Assembly: GCF_001586165.1 (NCBI RefSeq)
Contig: NZ_CP014608.1
Span: 3,224,001-3,288,000 of the forward strand
Direction: 5' to 3'
DNA from: Obesumbacterium proteus
GTDB lineage: Bacteria; Pseudomonadota; Gammaproteobacteria; Enterobacterales; Enterobacteriaceae
DNA: 64,000 bases
Shown here: positions 52,630-61,450 of the stretch, piece by piece
Position numbering within the stretch: the first letter of the stretch is position 1
How the letters are laid out: each line of letters begins with the position of its first letter
Program-made: the position numbers and the translations under genes
Notes under the pieces: model-generated
What the model saw: only the letters and a program-made list of their open reading frames with translations
Told to the model about the DNA's origin: nothing
Database searches by the model: none

Positions 52630-54024
52630 CTAGCCTGCATGGCGAAGGTGTAGATCGTGAGCAATGCGGCTCATCATTGGGTTATTGAGGCGGCAAAAAC
52701 GAATGGCGAAAGCCAGCGCTAAATGGAAAAAAGCGGGTAGCAGGGTTTCGAGAGAGGTAATGCCGTTTAACGAGGCAGGCGTTTGATTCTCCATTCCAGG
52801 CTGATAGGCCACCCAGATGAACACTAAACTTAAAACACCTGCGCTGGAGGCCCACGCAAGCTTGATAAAGAACAGATTGAAAGCGAAGTTCATGCCGGAA
52901 GAGCGAATACCATTTTTCCACTCACCGTAGTCATCGGCGAAAGCCATGATGGAGAAATGCAGCGGCAGGGTGAATCCGAGAATAATCCCGTTCCCGAGGA
53001 TCACCGCAAGCCACAGCGTTTGGAAGTGCGGGCCGGTTGGGATAAACCACATAATGACGGCCAGTAGCGCGAGAATGAGGTCGGTGATGTAGTACAGGCG
53101 GACGGTGTCAAACTTGCGCGACAGCGGGCTAACAATAATTGCACCAAGTATGGAAGCAACGGTGACCATGGTGAAAAAGAGCGATGCAAAGCCGGTGCTG
53201 CCTTGCAATACGTAAGTGATGAAATACATATAGCCGCCGCCACGTAGGTTAAATACGTTGATCAGCAGGAATGACATCACAAGCACCAGCAGCATTTGAT
53301 CGTTATGGCGTAGCCCAGAAAGATGCTCGCGTAGGGTAAATTTCCCCATCAATGCGAGTGGGATCCGCTCTCTTACCCAGAAGAAGCAACACAGGAACAT
53401 GATGACGGCTACGGCACACAGTACGCCGACGCCCAACTGATAACCTGCCGCCTGATCGCCTTGCCCCAATACCTTAACCAGCCAAGGTAATCCAACCGAA
53501 ACCAGAAAACCCGCGACGCCACACAAAACAAAGCGCCATGATTGGCAGGAAATGACTTCGCTGTGGCGGGTCGTCATGGTGTTTATCAGCGCACAATAGG
53601 GCACATTAATCGCGGTGTAGCTAATGGAGAGCAAAAAATAGGTAATGAATGCCCACAGTATTTTCATGTTCATACTGACGTCTGGCACCGTAAAGGTCAG
53701 GATGCCGACAATGCCGATGGGTAAAGCAATCCAGAGCTGCCACGGACGAAAACGCCCCCAGCGACTGTGGGTTCGATCGGCGAGAATCCCCATCAGCGGG
53801 TCTGAGATGGCGTCAATCACGCGTAGGGCAATGAATAACGTACCGACCAAAGCTGGCGTCAGGCCAAAAATATCGGTGTAGAAAAAGGTGAGGAAATTCA
53901 TGATGAGGCAGGTAATGACGGTGCCACCGGCATCGCCTAAGCCGTAGCCAATTTTTTCTCGGATACTCAGCGATTCATTATTATTAGTGGTAAGGTCTGC
54001 TTGATTAATGGGCGTAGCGGTCAT
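52630..54024 (-). CDS. GPH-family sugar:cation symporter
   Basis: 464 residues from ATG 54024 with AGGATTCAAC; 5 extra codons upstream are not needed. Twelve helices of the MelB/YicJ group: REKIGYGLGDAGGTVI, ISDPLMGILADRTHSRWGRFRPW and the later YGEWKNGIRSSGMNF. Should import a glycoside, probably a beta-L-arabinofuranosyl disaccharide for the neighbouring GH127 enzyme (inference). Transcribed before that gene; an AraC regulator is divergent. Confidence 0.92.
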   Translation of the reverse strand: MTATPINQADLTTNNNESLSIREKIGYGLGDAGGTVITCLIMNFLTFFYTDIFGLTPALVGTLFIALRVIDAISDPLMGILADRTHSRWGRFRPWQLWIALPIGIVGILTFTVPDVSMNMKILWAFITYFLLSISYTAINVPYCALINTMTTRHSEVISCQSWRFVLCGVAGFLVSVGLPWLVKVLGQGDQAAGYQLGVGVLCAVAVIMFLCCFFWVRERIPLALMGKFTLREHLSGLRHNDQMLLVLVMSFLLINVFNLRGGGYMYFITYVLQGSTGFASLFFTMVTVASILGAIIVSPLSRKFDTVRLYYITDLILALLAVIMWFIPTGPHFQTLWLAVILGNGIILGFTLPLHFSIMAFADDYGEWKNGIRSSGMNFAFNLFFIKLAWASSAGVLSLVFIWVAYQPGMENQTPASLNGITSLETLLPAFFHLALAFAIRFCRLNNPMMSRIAHDLHLRHAG

Positions 54025-54076
54025 GTTGAATCCTCGCATATTGGCGACGTAATCATGCCGAAGTGAATATATCCGT

Positions 54077-54190
54077 CATACTTCAAGTTGCATTTTTTGT
54101 TGGCTACGTTCGTGCCCCCGAGTAATCACTTACCTGAGTAAGCATCATCGGGATGCGTTCACTTGAAACCTCAATGCAACTCGAATTATT
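54077..54190. repeat. ERIC element
   Basis: An enterobacterial repetitive intergenic consensus-like unit: inverted ends CTTCAAGTTGCAT (54081-54093) and ATGCAACTCGAAT (54174-54186), and an internal hairpin AATCACTTACC / GTAAGCATC with CGGGATG. Located between the divergent symporter and AraC genes, inside their promoter region. Confidence 0.75.
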
Positions 54191-54432
54191 TTGGCTATTA
54201 ATTTATTTATTCACTTTAGGGAGTTTATTATTTTTTATGTTTGATTCTGGTGTCGACGTTATTAATCTGGCATAGAGCATAGGGAGCGACAAGGGGAGGG
54301 GAAAGTATAAAAAGATGACGATTCCGACTTAATCGGAAAAGTGTGAGGGTGATCGGTTCGTCTGTTTTTAAAACGTTAAGGTAATGTCTTTGTGGGCTAG
54401 AATAAGTCAAATCTATCCACAGGAAACCGCTA

Positions 54433-55278
54433 ATGCTTGAGGTCACCGTTGATTTTCCACTTACCGTGCAAAATGGTGGATTGTTTATTTCACGCGGCGT
54501 AGGCGCCCATCCGGCAAGGACTCTGTCCTCATGGGAACTGATTCTTGTTGAAAGCGGAACGCTGGCTATCCGCGAAGGTGATGAGGATTTTTGTGTATCG
54601 GCGGGCGAAATTCTTCTGCTGAAACCCGGGTGCCATCATGTTGGATTGGAGACATTTCCGCTTAATCTAAAATTTTATTGGCTGCATTTTGATGTCAATT
54701 TATTAGATATTAACGAAACGGCTATAAAACATGGACGTAATAGCTCCACGGCGGCGCTGTTATCTATTCCTCAGCATTGTAAGGTTCACGAACCACAATA
54801 TATTATTTCTTTATTTCGCCAATTTCTTAGTGAACAGGAAAATAGAAAACAATCCCCCGCATTAGCATTAATATTATTGCTTATGCTACAACAAATATCG
54901 GCTGGGCTGCCGGACGATGCCAATATCACCCACTCAGGGGTTGCCTTAGCGTATAAGGCGCGGCAGCTGATTAAAACACAGTATCATTTGCCGATGAGCA
55001 CAGCATCGTTAGCCGAGCAGCTGTTTTGTAACCCAGACTATTTGGGGCGAGTATTCCGTAAAACGTTTGGCATGACCTTAACGGAAGCGATTCATCGCCA
55101 GCGTGTAAGCAGCGCAGAGAAGTTGTTGTTAAATGATATGTGTTCATTAACCGAAGTAGCCGATCGTAGCGGATTTCATGACGTGGGCTATTTTAGGCAG
55201 ATCTTCCGTAAGCAGATTGGGCTCACGCCGGTGGCCTATAAGCGCCGCTACTGTAAGGAACATATCAATTCAGATTAG
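54433..55278 (+). CDS. AraC-family transcriptional regulator with cupin sensor
   Basis: 281 residues: N-terminal AraC-type cupin (about 15-90, ISRGVGAHPARTLSSWELILVE, GEILLLKPGCHHVG) for ligand sensing, and a C-terminal double helix-turn-helix (TASLAEQLFCNPDYLGRVFR and LTEVADRSGFHDVGYFRQIF, ending PVAYKRRY). Divergent from the symporter-GH127 operon, so it most likely activates that operon in response to an arabinoside. AGGAAA site before ATG. Confidence 0.93.
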   Translation: MLEVTVDFPLTVQNGGLFISRGVGAHPARTLSSWELILVESGTLAIREGDEDFCVSAGEILLLKPGCHHVGLETFPLNLKFYWLHFDVNLLDINETAIKHGRNSSTAALLSIPQHCKVHEPQYIISLFRQFLSEQENRKQSPALALILLLMLQQISAGLPDDANITHSGVALAYKARQLIKTQYHLPMSTASLAEQLFCNPDYLGRVFRKTFGMTLTEAIHRQRVSSAEKLLLNDMCSLTEVADRSGFHDVGYFRQIFRKQIGLTPVAYKRRYCKEHINSD

Positions 55279-55508
55279 CGTGTGGTCTTAGCAGGGCGAA
55301 AACGGGGTAATTTGATGATCCTGCTCACAAAATCAGGAAAACAAATTGTTAATAAAGTGTGTGATGCTATTATCGAATTGTTGAATAACTTCGACATAGA
55401 GTTTCTCATGCATTTGCACCCGCTTGATTTGTTTGCTGATTTTTCGGTAAATGACGGCGGGTTTTCTTTTTGTTGCGAGGGCGTCTTGTCGCGAAGGTTT
55501 CTATCCCA

Positions 55509-55530
55509 GTCACCTTGTGGAAGGTGACTG
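55509..55530. terminator. hairpin between convergent genes
   Basis: Perfect arms CAGTCACCTT / AAGGTGACTG around a 2-4-nt loop (55509-55530), 17 bp from the end of the minus-strand permease. No T-run of note. Confidence 0.45.
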
Positions 55531-55546
55531 GACAGATAACAAAAAC

Positions 55547-56242
55547 TTACTCGTAACGGCGGTAGTACACTTCCAGCTTGTTTTGCAGTTTTCCCAGCAC
55601 CGTGCTGAACACCAGATAAATCAGCGCTGCTTCTACGTACAAAATCAGCGGCTCGTAAGTGACAGACACAATGCGCTGTGCCGCCAAGAACATCTCAGGG
55701 ACGGTGATAACCGCAGCCAATGACGTATCTTTGATAAGCGAAATGAATGAGTTAGACAGCGGTGGCAGTGATACGAATACCGACTGTGGCAAGATCACAC
55801 GGCGCATGGCCTGTGAACTGCTCATACCGATAGAATAAGAGGCTTCCCACTGACCTTTAGGCACTGAGATAATCGCACCACGGATGATTTCAGAGGTATA
55901 GGCACCCACGCTGAGCGTGAAACCAATGAGCGCCGCCGGAAACGCATCGAGGGTGATCCCCGCACTCGGTAAACCATAAAAGATTAAGAACAACTGCACT
56001 AACAGCGGTGTGCCACGAATAACCCATACGTAGAAATCAAAAATCCACTTGACCGGTTTTGGCGCATAGAGGCGAACCAATGCAGTGATGAAGCCAAGGA
56101 TAATCCCGCCAATAAAAGAGAGGATTGCTAAAGGCAGCGTGAATTGCAGTCCCGCAGACAGCAGACTCCAAAACGAATCAATCATCAGCTGTAGCCAGGC
56201 AAGGCCGTGAATATAGTCAGTCAGGCTGTGTAGCCAAGCCAT
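55547..56242 (-). CDS. amino-acid ABC transporter permease
   Basis: 231 residues from ATG 56242 with AGGAG; the frame is open 36 codons upstream without homology. HisM/TcyL type: ALRRVILPQ-like EAA motif (ASYSIGMSSSQAMRRVILPQ) and FISLIKDTSLAAVI. Polar amino-acid importer, cystine-like. The binding-protein gene is upstream; no ATPase gene is nearby, so it must borrow one. Confidence 0.9.
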   Translation of the reverse strand: MAWLHSLTDYIHGLAWLQLMIDSFWSLLSAGLQFTLPLAILSFIGGIILGFITALVRLYAPKPVKWIFDFYVWVIRGTPLLVQLFLIFYGLPSAGITLDAFPAALIGFTLSVGAYTSEIIRGAIISVPKGQWEASYSIGMSSSQAMRRVILPQSVFVSLPPLSNSFISLIKDTSLAAVITVPEMFLAAQRIVSVTYEPLILYVEAALIYLVFSTVLGKLQNKLEVYYRRYE

Positions 56243-56432
56243 ATGCCGTACTCCTAATACAGTAAGTCTAAAAAATAGGTCTTGAAACGATATGTCTAAA
56301 AACAGTATGCCTAAACGCGATCGTCCTAAATACGATCCTCTTAAATACAACAGCCCGCCTCATGAAGTGATACCCAGTTAAGGATTCACAGAGGCAGGCT
56401 TGTCACTATTTTGGGGATAGTGTTAAAGACGA

Positions 56433-57203
56433 TTACTGAGAAACGTCCTGACCGAAGTAGCGTACAGAAATCGTTTTATAAGTGCCATCAGCTTTCATTT
56501 CATCCAGCGCTTTATTGACCGCTTTCACTAATTCTGGCTGATCTTTGCGCAGCAGGATCGCTGAGTTCTCGGTATTTTCATCAGTAGCGACGATTTTAAC
56601 TTTCGCGTCTGGCTTATGCTTTTTGAAATCCAAGAATGACAGGTTGTCGTTTAACGTTGCCGCAGCGCGACCGCTTAACACCAGATCCAAAGATTGGTTG
56701 AATCCATCGGTTGGCACTAAATCTGCGCCGTTTTTAGTCGCCAGTTTCGAATAGTTACTGGTCAGGCTTTGAGCCGCTTTCTGGCCTTTTAAATCAGCAA
56801 AGCTTTTGATGGTGGTGTTGTCATCACGGACAACCAGCACCGCTTTAGAACCGATATAGGGCTGAGAGAAATCAAACTTGGCTTTACGCTCGTCGGTAAC
56901 GCCGACTTGGTTAATGACCGCGTCATAGCGCTTGGCGCTCAAGCCCGCAATCAAACCATCCCAACGGCCTTCGACAAATTCAGGTTTAACGCCCATTTTT
57001 TCGGCTACGGCGCGAGCGACATCCACGTCAAAACCAACCAGCTTGCCGCTTTTGTCATGGTAGGTATAAGGCGCGTAGGTGCCTTCTGTTCCGAATTTCA
57101 TCACGCCGGCAGACTTAATTGCCGCCAGATCATCGGCTGCTTGAGCCAGTGCAGAGGTAGCAAATAATGAGGTTGCAAGCAGAGCCAAGGTCATTTTTTT
57201 CAT
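56433..57203 (-). CDS. amino-acid ABC transporter substrate-binding protein
   Basis: 256 residues with a signal peptide (MTLALLATSLFATSALAQA). SBP family 3: KFGTEGTYAPYTYHDKSGKLVGFDVDVARAVA and the RYDAVINQVGVTDERKAKFDFSQPYI segment, as in TcyJ and other polar amino-acid receptors. Cystine or a similar amino acid is plausible. 190 bp upstream of the permease; same strand. Confidence 0.92.
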   Translation of the reverse strand: MKKMTLALLATSLFATSALAQAADDLAAIKSAGVMKFGTEGTYAPYTYHDKSGKLVGFDVDVARAVAEKMGVKPEFVEGRWDGLIAGLSAKRYDAVINQVGVTDERKAKFDFSQPYIGSKAVLVVRDDNTTIKSFADLKGQKAAQSLTSNYSKLATKNGADLVPTDGFNQSLDLVLSGRAAATLNDNLSFLDFKKHKPDAKVKIVATDENTENSAILLRKDQPELVKAVNKALDEMKADGTYKTISVRYFGQDVSQ

Positions 57204-57371
57204 AGATATCCCAATGTCTTACTTTAATTATTTGTTTAAAAAAAACGCAGGTAATTGCGCTCCGTTATTGATGATGAAGCTAAACCATTGTCTGCGGTTT
57301 GCTAAATCACATTCTGCGATTATCAATAACCAAATGGAATAAAGCCTAAAAATCACGCAGTGCTTATCAGT

Positions 57372-58481
57372 TTAGATTAACCACCAGCCAAGCGCCGCAG
57401 AGATAACGAGAGCAGGAATAGAAAAAAGATGAAACGTCAGCCAGATGCGTTTTTCATTGGCCATGCGTAAGGCAATCAGATTGGCCATGGATCCCAGCGC
57501 AAACCCAAAACCGCCGATATTTACGGCGTACGCTAGCGTGCTGGTGGCCGGAATAAAACCCAGCAGCAAAATGGTAGCCGGTACGTTGCTGATCACCTGA
57601 GAGAGCAGAATGCCGATCGTGTAGGTGCCAAACGTTGAAAGATGCTGCATGTTTTCAGTTAGCGGTAATAGCGCGGGTAACTGAGTTAGTAATTTCACAT
57701 CGATAAACATCGCCATGAAAATGAAAATAAGCGCCCAATCGACCAACAAAATGACTTTGGGAGACAAACACAGTAAGGCGACCAGCACGATTAACAGCCC
57801 GAGGTAGGGCATGCCTAAATCAACGCTAACGAGAAACACCCCATAGAGCACCGCGCAGGCCAGCAATAGCCCGCGCTTGCGGGTGCTGTTTTCGCGATCG
57901 GCTGGAGGGCGAATGGTTTTATTCGGAAAGAATATCAGCGTGAACAGCAATAGAAGAAACAGCAGCACGCCAGACAAAGGTAACATTTGCCCAATAAAGG
58001 CGCTGAACGATAGGCCGCTATGATTCCACAATAATATATTTTGTGGATTGCCAATCGGCGTCAGCAAAGAACCCACGTTAACCGCTAATGCTTCAAAGAT
58101 GATTAAACGGGAAACCGGTACGGCGCTGAGTTTTTTTAAGGTGATGGTAAGCGGAACCACGATAAAAAGAGCGACATCATTGGTAAGAAACGTGGAAAGT
58201 AGCGCAGAAGCCGCAACCATAAACAGCGCTAAGGTTCGCTCATTGCTGAGACGAGCCATCATTTTTCGCCCCAGCCAATCGAAATAGCCGCTCATCTCAA
58301 CGCTTTTCGTCAGTAACAGTAGCCCGAGCAGGGTGGTAATCGTGGGCCAATCAATCCAGCGAGGATAATCACGCAGCGGGGAAGAGGTAAAACAGGCCAA
58401 AACTACGCCAGCAAGCAAAAGAAATTGCAGTAAACGATCGCGCAAAACAGCGCCGAAAACGTGACGTAACGAGGTTGGCAT
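57372..58481 (-). CDS. ybiR: YbiR-type anion transporter (arsB/SLC13-like)
   Basis: 369 residues (E. coli YbiR 372). Ten to eleven helices; LLLTKSVEMSGYFDWLGRKMM, LLSTFLTNDVALFIVVPLTIT and NVGSLLTPIGNPQNILLWN are almost as in E. coli from memory. A transporter of the ion-transporter superfamily with unknown substrate. Weak ribosome site. Ends 168 bp from the amino-acid receptor gene. Confidence 0.92.
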   Translation of the reverse strand: MPTSLRHVFGAVLRDRLLQFLLLAGVVLACFTSSPLRDYPRWIDWPTITTLLGLLLLTKSVEMSGYFDWLGRKMMARLSNERTLALFMVAASALLSTFLTNDVALFIVVPLTITLKKLSAVPVSRLIIFEALAVNVGSLLTPIGNPQNILLWNHSGLSFSAFIGQMLPLSGVLLFLLLLFTLIFFPNKTIRPPADRENSTRKRGLLLACAVLYGVFLVSVDLGMPYLGLLIVLVALLCLSPKVILLVDWALIFIFMAMFIDVKLLTQLPALLPLTENMQHLSTFGTYTIGILLSQVISNVPATILLLGFIPATSTLAYAVNIGGFGFALGSMANLIALRMANEKRIWLTFHLFSIPALVISAALGWWLI

Positions 58482-58501
58482 GATGCTGTTTCTCAGTGAA
58501 T

Positions 58502-58891
58502 TCAGGCGCTTTGTTTATACATCACGTGCAGGGGCTGAATAGTAGACAGCTGAATGTCAGTCTGGAGCCGATAGTTGGTTGGCGTGATATCGAAATGCTT
58601 GCGGAACATGTAGGTGAAATGCGACTGCGAGGCAAAGCCGTAATAGACCGCGATATCGATAATCGACTCTTCGGTATGGCGTAAACGTTTTGCTGCGCCA
58701 GACAGTTTACGTTCGCGAATGTAGCGGCCTAAGGACATGCCGGTGGTTTCACGAAAAATTTTCTGCATATGCCACAGTGAATATCCAGAGTAGCGAGCTA
58801 GCTCATCCAGATAAATATCGCGGCCTAGATGTTGCTCTATCCACTCGCTTAGCGCACATACTAGGGCAATATTGCGTTCGTTCTGCGTCAT
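58502..58891 (-). CDS. AraC-family regulator, MarA/SoxS-like size
   Basis: 129 residues from ATG 58891 with GGAG; an upstream ATG 11 codons earlier is less well placed. Two helix-turn-helix motifs: LDELARYSGYSLWHMQKIFR and IIDIAVYYGFASQSHFTYMF, ending PTNYR. Same architecture as MarA/SoxS/RamA/PqrA, so likely a mar-regulon type activator. Only 20 bp upstream of ybiR on the same strand, so the two may be one transcript, which could tie ybiR to stress. Confidence 0.9.
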   Translation of the reverse strand: MTQNERNIALVCALSEWIEQHLGRDIYLDELARYSGYSLWHMQKIFRETTGMSLGRYIRERKLSGAAKRLRHTEESIIDIAVYYGFASQSHFTYMFRKHFDITPTNYRLQTDIQLSTIQPLHVMYKQSA

Positions 58892-59000
58892 TCGTTCTCC
58901 GGTAATCGTTCTCATTAGCAACATGCCGTCTACTACATATTACGACATCATGGCGTTTACCACTATACCTCTCGCCTTTGAAGTTACAGACCGGACTGAA

Positions 59001-59031
59001 CCACCGGCAGTTTTCTTGATTTAGCCGGTGG
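59001..59031. terminator. hairpin downstream of holE
   Basis: Perfect arms CCACCGGC (59001-59008) and GCCGGTGG (59024-59031), 20 bp after the holE stop. No T-run. Confidence 0.45.
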
Positions 59032-59050
59032 AAAATAGCTTACGCAGGCG

Positions 59051-59275
59051 TTATTTCATTGGCGGTTCGTATGGCAGGGTATCAATACGTAGGGTGCGAT
59101 AATAAGCCAGTCGTTCACGAAAATAGGCGCGCAGATGTTCAGGCTGCTCACGCTCAACCAGTTCCGCGATAACCGGCATGTGATAGCGTTCTTTATACGA
59201 TACGCCAGCTGCGGCTAAGTCGACATTAACTTTGTCCATCTCTTCCTGAGGAAGATCGGCTAGATTGAAACTCAT
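59051..59275 (-). CDS. holE: DNA polymerase III theta subunit HolE
   Basis: 74 residues (E. coli 76). By memory the sequence follows HolE throughout: EEMDKVNVDLAAAGVSYKERY, MPVIAELVEREQPEHLRAYF and LPYEPPMK at the end. Binds the epsilon proofreading subunit. ATG 59275 with an AGGAGGTC site. Independent of the toxin operon that follows on the other strand. Confidence 0.92.
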   Translation of the reverse strand: MSFNLADLPQEEMDKVNVDLAAAGVSYKERYHMPVIAELVEREQPEHLRAYFRERLAYYRTLRIDTLPYEPPMK

Positions 59276-59570
59276 ATGACCTCCTGTTGCGTCGGCTTCA
59301 TTATTCCAGAATGTGTCGTTTGACTCTATGGCTTATTGCCAATGAAAGCAGGGTTGTAGCGTCGAAAGCTGTCTCAGACGTGGATGCTACAGAGACAAAC
59401 CAACGAAATATCAAATCTAATACTGCAATATATTTAATTATTACTGAACTGATTAAGATGATATGTGCATGAATACACAATTTAATTTCAGAATTTTCGC
59501 TGTGGTAATCAATAGTTTTTTTAATGTATTGTTCTAACTATAACCATTCATTTTAAAAGACTATTGTCGC
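59276..59570 (+). promoter_or_regulatory. AT-rich upstream region of the toxin operon
   Basis: A 295-bp stretch that turns strongly AT-rich from about 59400 (TTTAATTATTACTGAAC..., TTTTTTTAATGTATTG). It should carry the operon promoter and is typical of an H-NS-silenced acquired locus. No gene accepted. Confidence 0.35.
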
Positions 59571-59762
59571 ATGACGACCAACAACACCCTTCAGGTGTAT
59601 ACAAGCGAATTCACAGCTGAAATTCTCTTAAGCCTTGATATATCGCCGTTTAGCGCAGAAACCCTCTCAACCTTAAGTATCGAAAGCTTAGCCATGATCC
59701 GTGAGCAAGAAGCTTATATCCACGCTCATCCTCCAGTGGAGTTTCTGGTGGAGTGTAGGTAA
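59571..59762 (+). CDS. small protein preceding the PAAR toxin gene, 63 aa
   Basis: 63 residues, acidic, with no signal. It contains two short amphipathic helices (SEFTAEILLSLDISPFSAET, LSTLSIESLAMIREQEAYIH) and ends VEFLVECR. Its stop TAA overlaps the ATG of the PAAR gene by one base, so both are translated together. No family recognised. Its place suggests an adaptor, chaperone or antitoxin-like helper for the PAAR effector. The ribosome site is weak. Confidence 0.6.
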   Translation: MTTNNTLQVYTSEFTAEILLSLDISPFSAETLSTLSIESLAMIREQEAYIHAHPPVEFLVECR

Positions 59763-61450
59763 TGGGCTACCGACCGAACATTATGGGTAAAGGTAAGGCT
59801 TTGTCCTGTGACAAAACGACAACCGGATCAAAGCTGATTGCCTCACTGCCTACCAGCCAATATAGGGTCTACGGCCATGCGGTTATCAGGGTTGGTGATA
59901 GTACGACGGTATGCCCAAAATGTGGCAAATGTGGGCGTGTCATTGAGGGCCAGCCCAACTTTATTATCATGGGTAAGATGTTGGCGGTAGATGGTGCGAT
60001 TGTTCCGTGCGGCTGCCCCTCTGGCAGTAACCGGATCATTGCCCCGTTGGGGCAGTGGCTTGGCGCAGGTTTATCGCCAGCACAGCAAGCTGCAGAAAAG
60101 CAGGTCGCAAAGATAGCAGCAGATGCGACTGAACAGGCTGAGAATGAGGCAATAGAGCAAGCAAAGCGCTCAATGCCGGTGTTTGCTAAATCGCGAGAGC
60201 GTGGTGACGGAAATACCGAGGCGGGGACGGGGCCGGAGACGCACGAAAACTTTGCGACTATGGGGTATTTTCGCGCAGTGCCTTTGCCTGAACCTGAGCA
60301 ACATACGCAGAGTGCGAAACGGCCCGCATCACCGCCTCCCGAACCGGAAAAACCGTGGTACAAAAAGTTATTTGGCGGAGCATCAGCCGCTGTACCAGCA
60401 GTGGCTGCGCCTGTAGCGGCTAGCACAGTGTTTCCATCAGGTTCGGCAGCGCTTGAATGGGTCGGTGGGCGTTTCATTACGGCGGGATCATGGGCTGTTC
60501 GCGCCGTGGTTCCGTTTGGTGAAATTGCCGCTGCCGGTGCGGGAGCGCCGATTGCGGTGGCTCTTCTCGGTATGATGCCTCGAACGCTTAATAGCGGTGA
60601 GCAGGATTTCATTAACCAGATGAGACTAGCTCAATTGGCAGAGTCCGGTGGCAAAGCGCCAACGCGGGTGCGTTTTCGTTGGGAGGATGATGGGCATGGG
60701 CGCTTATCCCCGAAAGGCTATCACACACCAACGGAAAGCGGTTTATCTGAAGTACCCGTGCGTGAGATGAAGCTCAACACGCAGACTGGGCTGTATGAGT
60801 TTACGACAGAGGGGGTAAAGCCGGTCACGATTTACTGGAACCCTGACAAGCTAGAACTAGATATTCCCTCGAATACGGGACATCAGGATAGCCCAAGTTT
60901 ACCATCGTCCATAACGGTACTGCCGATACCGGAGAAAGTCGGAAACGATATCGAGAGTTATCCCGCGCCGACTGAGGGGGATTTTGAGGACTACATCCTT
61001 GTTTTCCTCGGGACGGATATGCCCCCAATTTATATCTACCTGAGTAAGCCTCCGGTAGAGTTTTTGGACGTGGAGCTATACAGTGACTTTAAACGTCGAT
61101 CGCGACAGGGGAAATACGAGGCCGACCATATGCCTTCGGCTGCGGCTGTACGAGCTCATTTCAAACGGTTATATCCTGATGCAGACAGTGAAGATTTAGA
61201 TGCATATGCTCAAGACGTGGCCTCGATAGTCGTTCCAAAAGAGGTACATCGGAAGCTGAGCGAAACTTATGGAGGCCGAAATACCGATGCACAAATTGAA
61301 GTGGACTCACGAGATTTACGTGCGGCGGTGGATCGCAATCTGGAAGCGATAAGATCTGCATTGAAAGAGCATGGCGCAACCGATGCCAAAATAGAAGCGG
61401 CAAGGACAAAAATGCACAAACTGAATGACAGAATGGGGCTCTACAAATGA
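59762..61450 (+). CDS. PAAR / pyocin-S / C-terminal nuclease-like toxin
   Basis: 562 residues in modular order. 1-100: PAAR-like spike tip with a CPKCGKC and PCGCP zinc-type cluster (VIEGQPNFIIMGK...VDGAI). 105-290: Ala/Pro linker and a hydrophobic patch (GSWAVRAVVPFGEIAAAGAG). 300-360: pyocin-S domain (RVRFRWEDDGHGRLS, LYEFTTEGVKPVTIYWNP). 440-562: toxin with YSDFKRRSRQGKYEADHMPSAA (Asp455-His456), reminiscent of HNH-type nucleases. Likely a T6SS-carried effector; no T6SS genes occur here. Its last bases overlap the immunity gene (ATGA). Confidence 0.85.
   Translation: MGYRPNIMGKGKALSCDKTTTGSKLIASLPTSQYRVYGHAVIRVGDSTTVCPKCGKCGRVIEGQPNFIIMGKMLAVDGAIVPCGCPSGSNRIIAPLGQWLGAGLSPAQQAAEKQVAKIAADATEQAENEAIEQAKRSMPVFAKSRERGDGNTEAGTGPETHENFATMGYFRAVPLPEPEQHTQSAKRPASPPPEPEKPWYKKLFGGASAAVPAVAAPVAASTVFPSGSAALEWVGGRFITAGSWAVRAVVPFGEIAAAGAGAPIAVALLGMMPRTLNSGEQDFINQMRLAQLAESGGKAPTRVRFRWEDDGHGRLSPKGYHTPTESGLSEVPVREMKLNTQTGLYEFTTEGVKPVTIYWNPDKLELDIPSNTGHQDSPSLPSSITVLPIPEKVGNDIESYPAPTEGDFEDYILVFLGTDMPPIYIYLSKPPVEFLDVELYSDFKRRSRQGKYEADHMPSAAAVRAHFKRLYPDADSEDLDAYAQDVASIVVPKEVHRKLSETYGGRNTDAQIEVDSRDLRAAVDRNLEAIRSALKEHGATDAKIEAARTKMHKLNDRMGLYK

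Noticed and set aside
55282..55527. 81-codon frame after the AraC gene
   Set aside because: Starts 3 bp after the stop with no ribosome site, and its content is unlike a protein domain; probably read-through of the intergenic region.
59287..59472. 61-codon frame upstream of the toxin operon
   Set aside because: Lacks a ribosome site match to protein features and lies in the AT-rich promoter region.
59869..60612. 247-codon frame antisense to the PAAR gene
   Set aside because: Long, but only a mirror of GC-rich Ala/Pro codons; PAAR and pyocin signals are on the plus strand.
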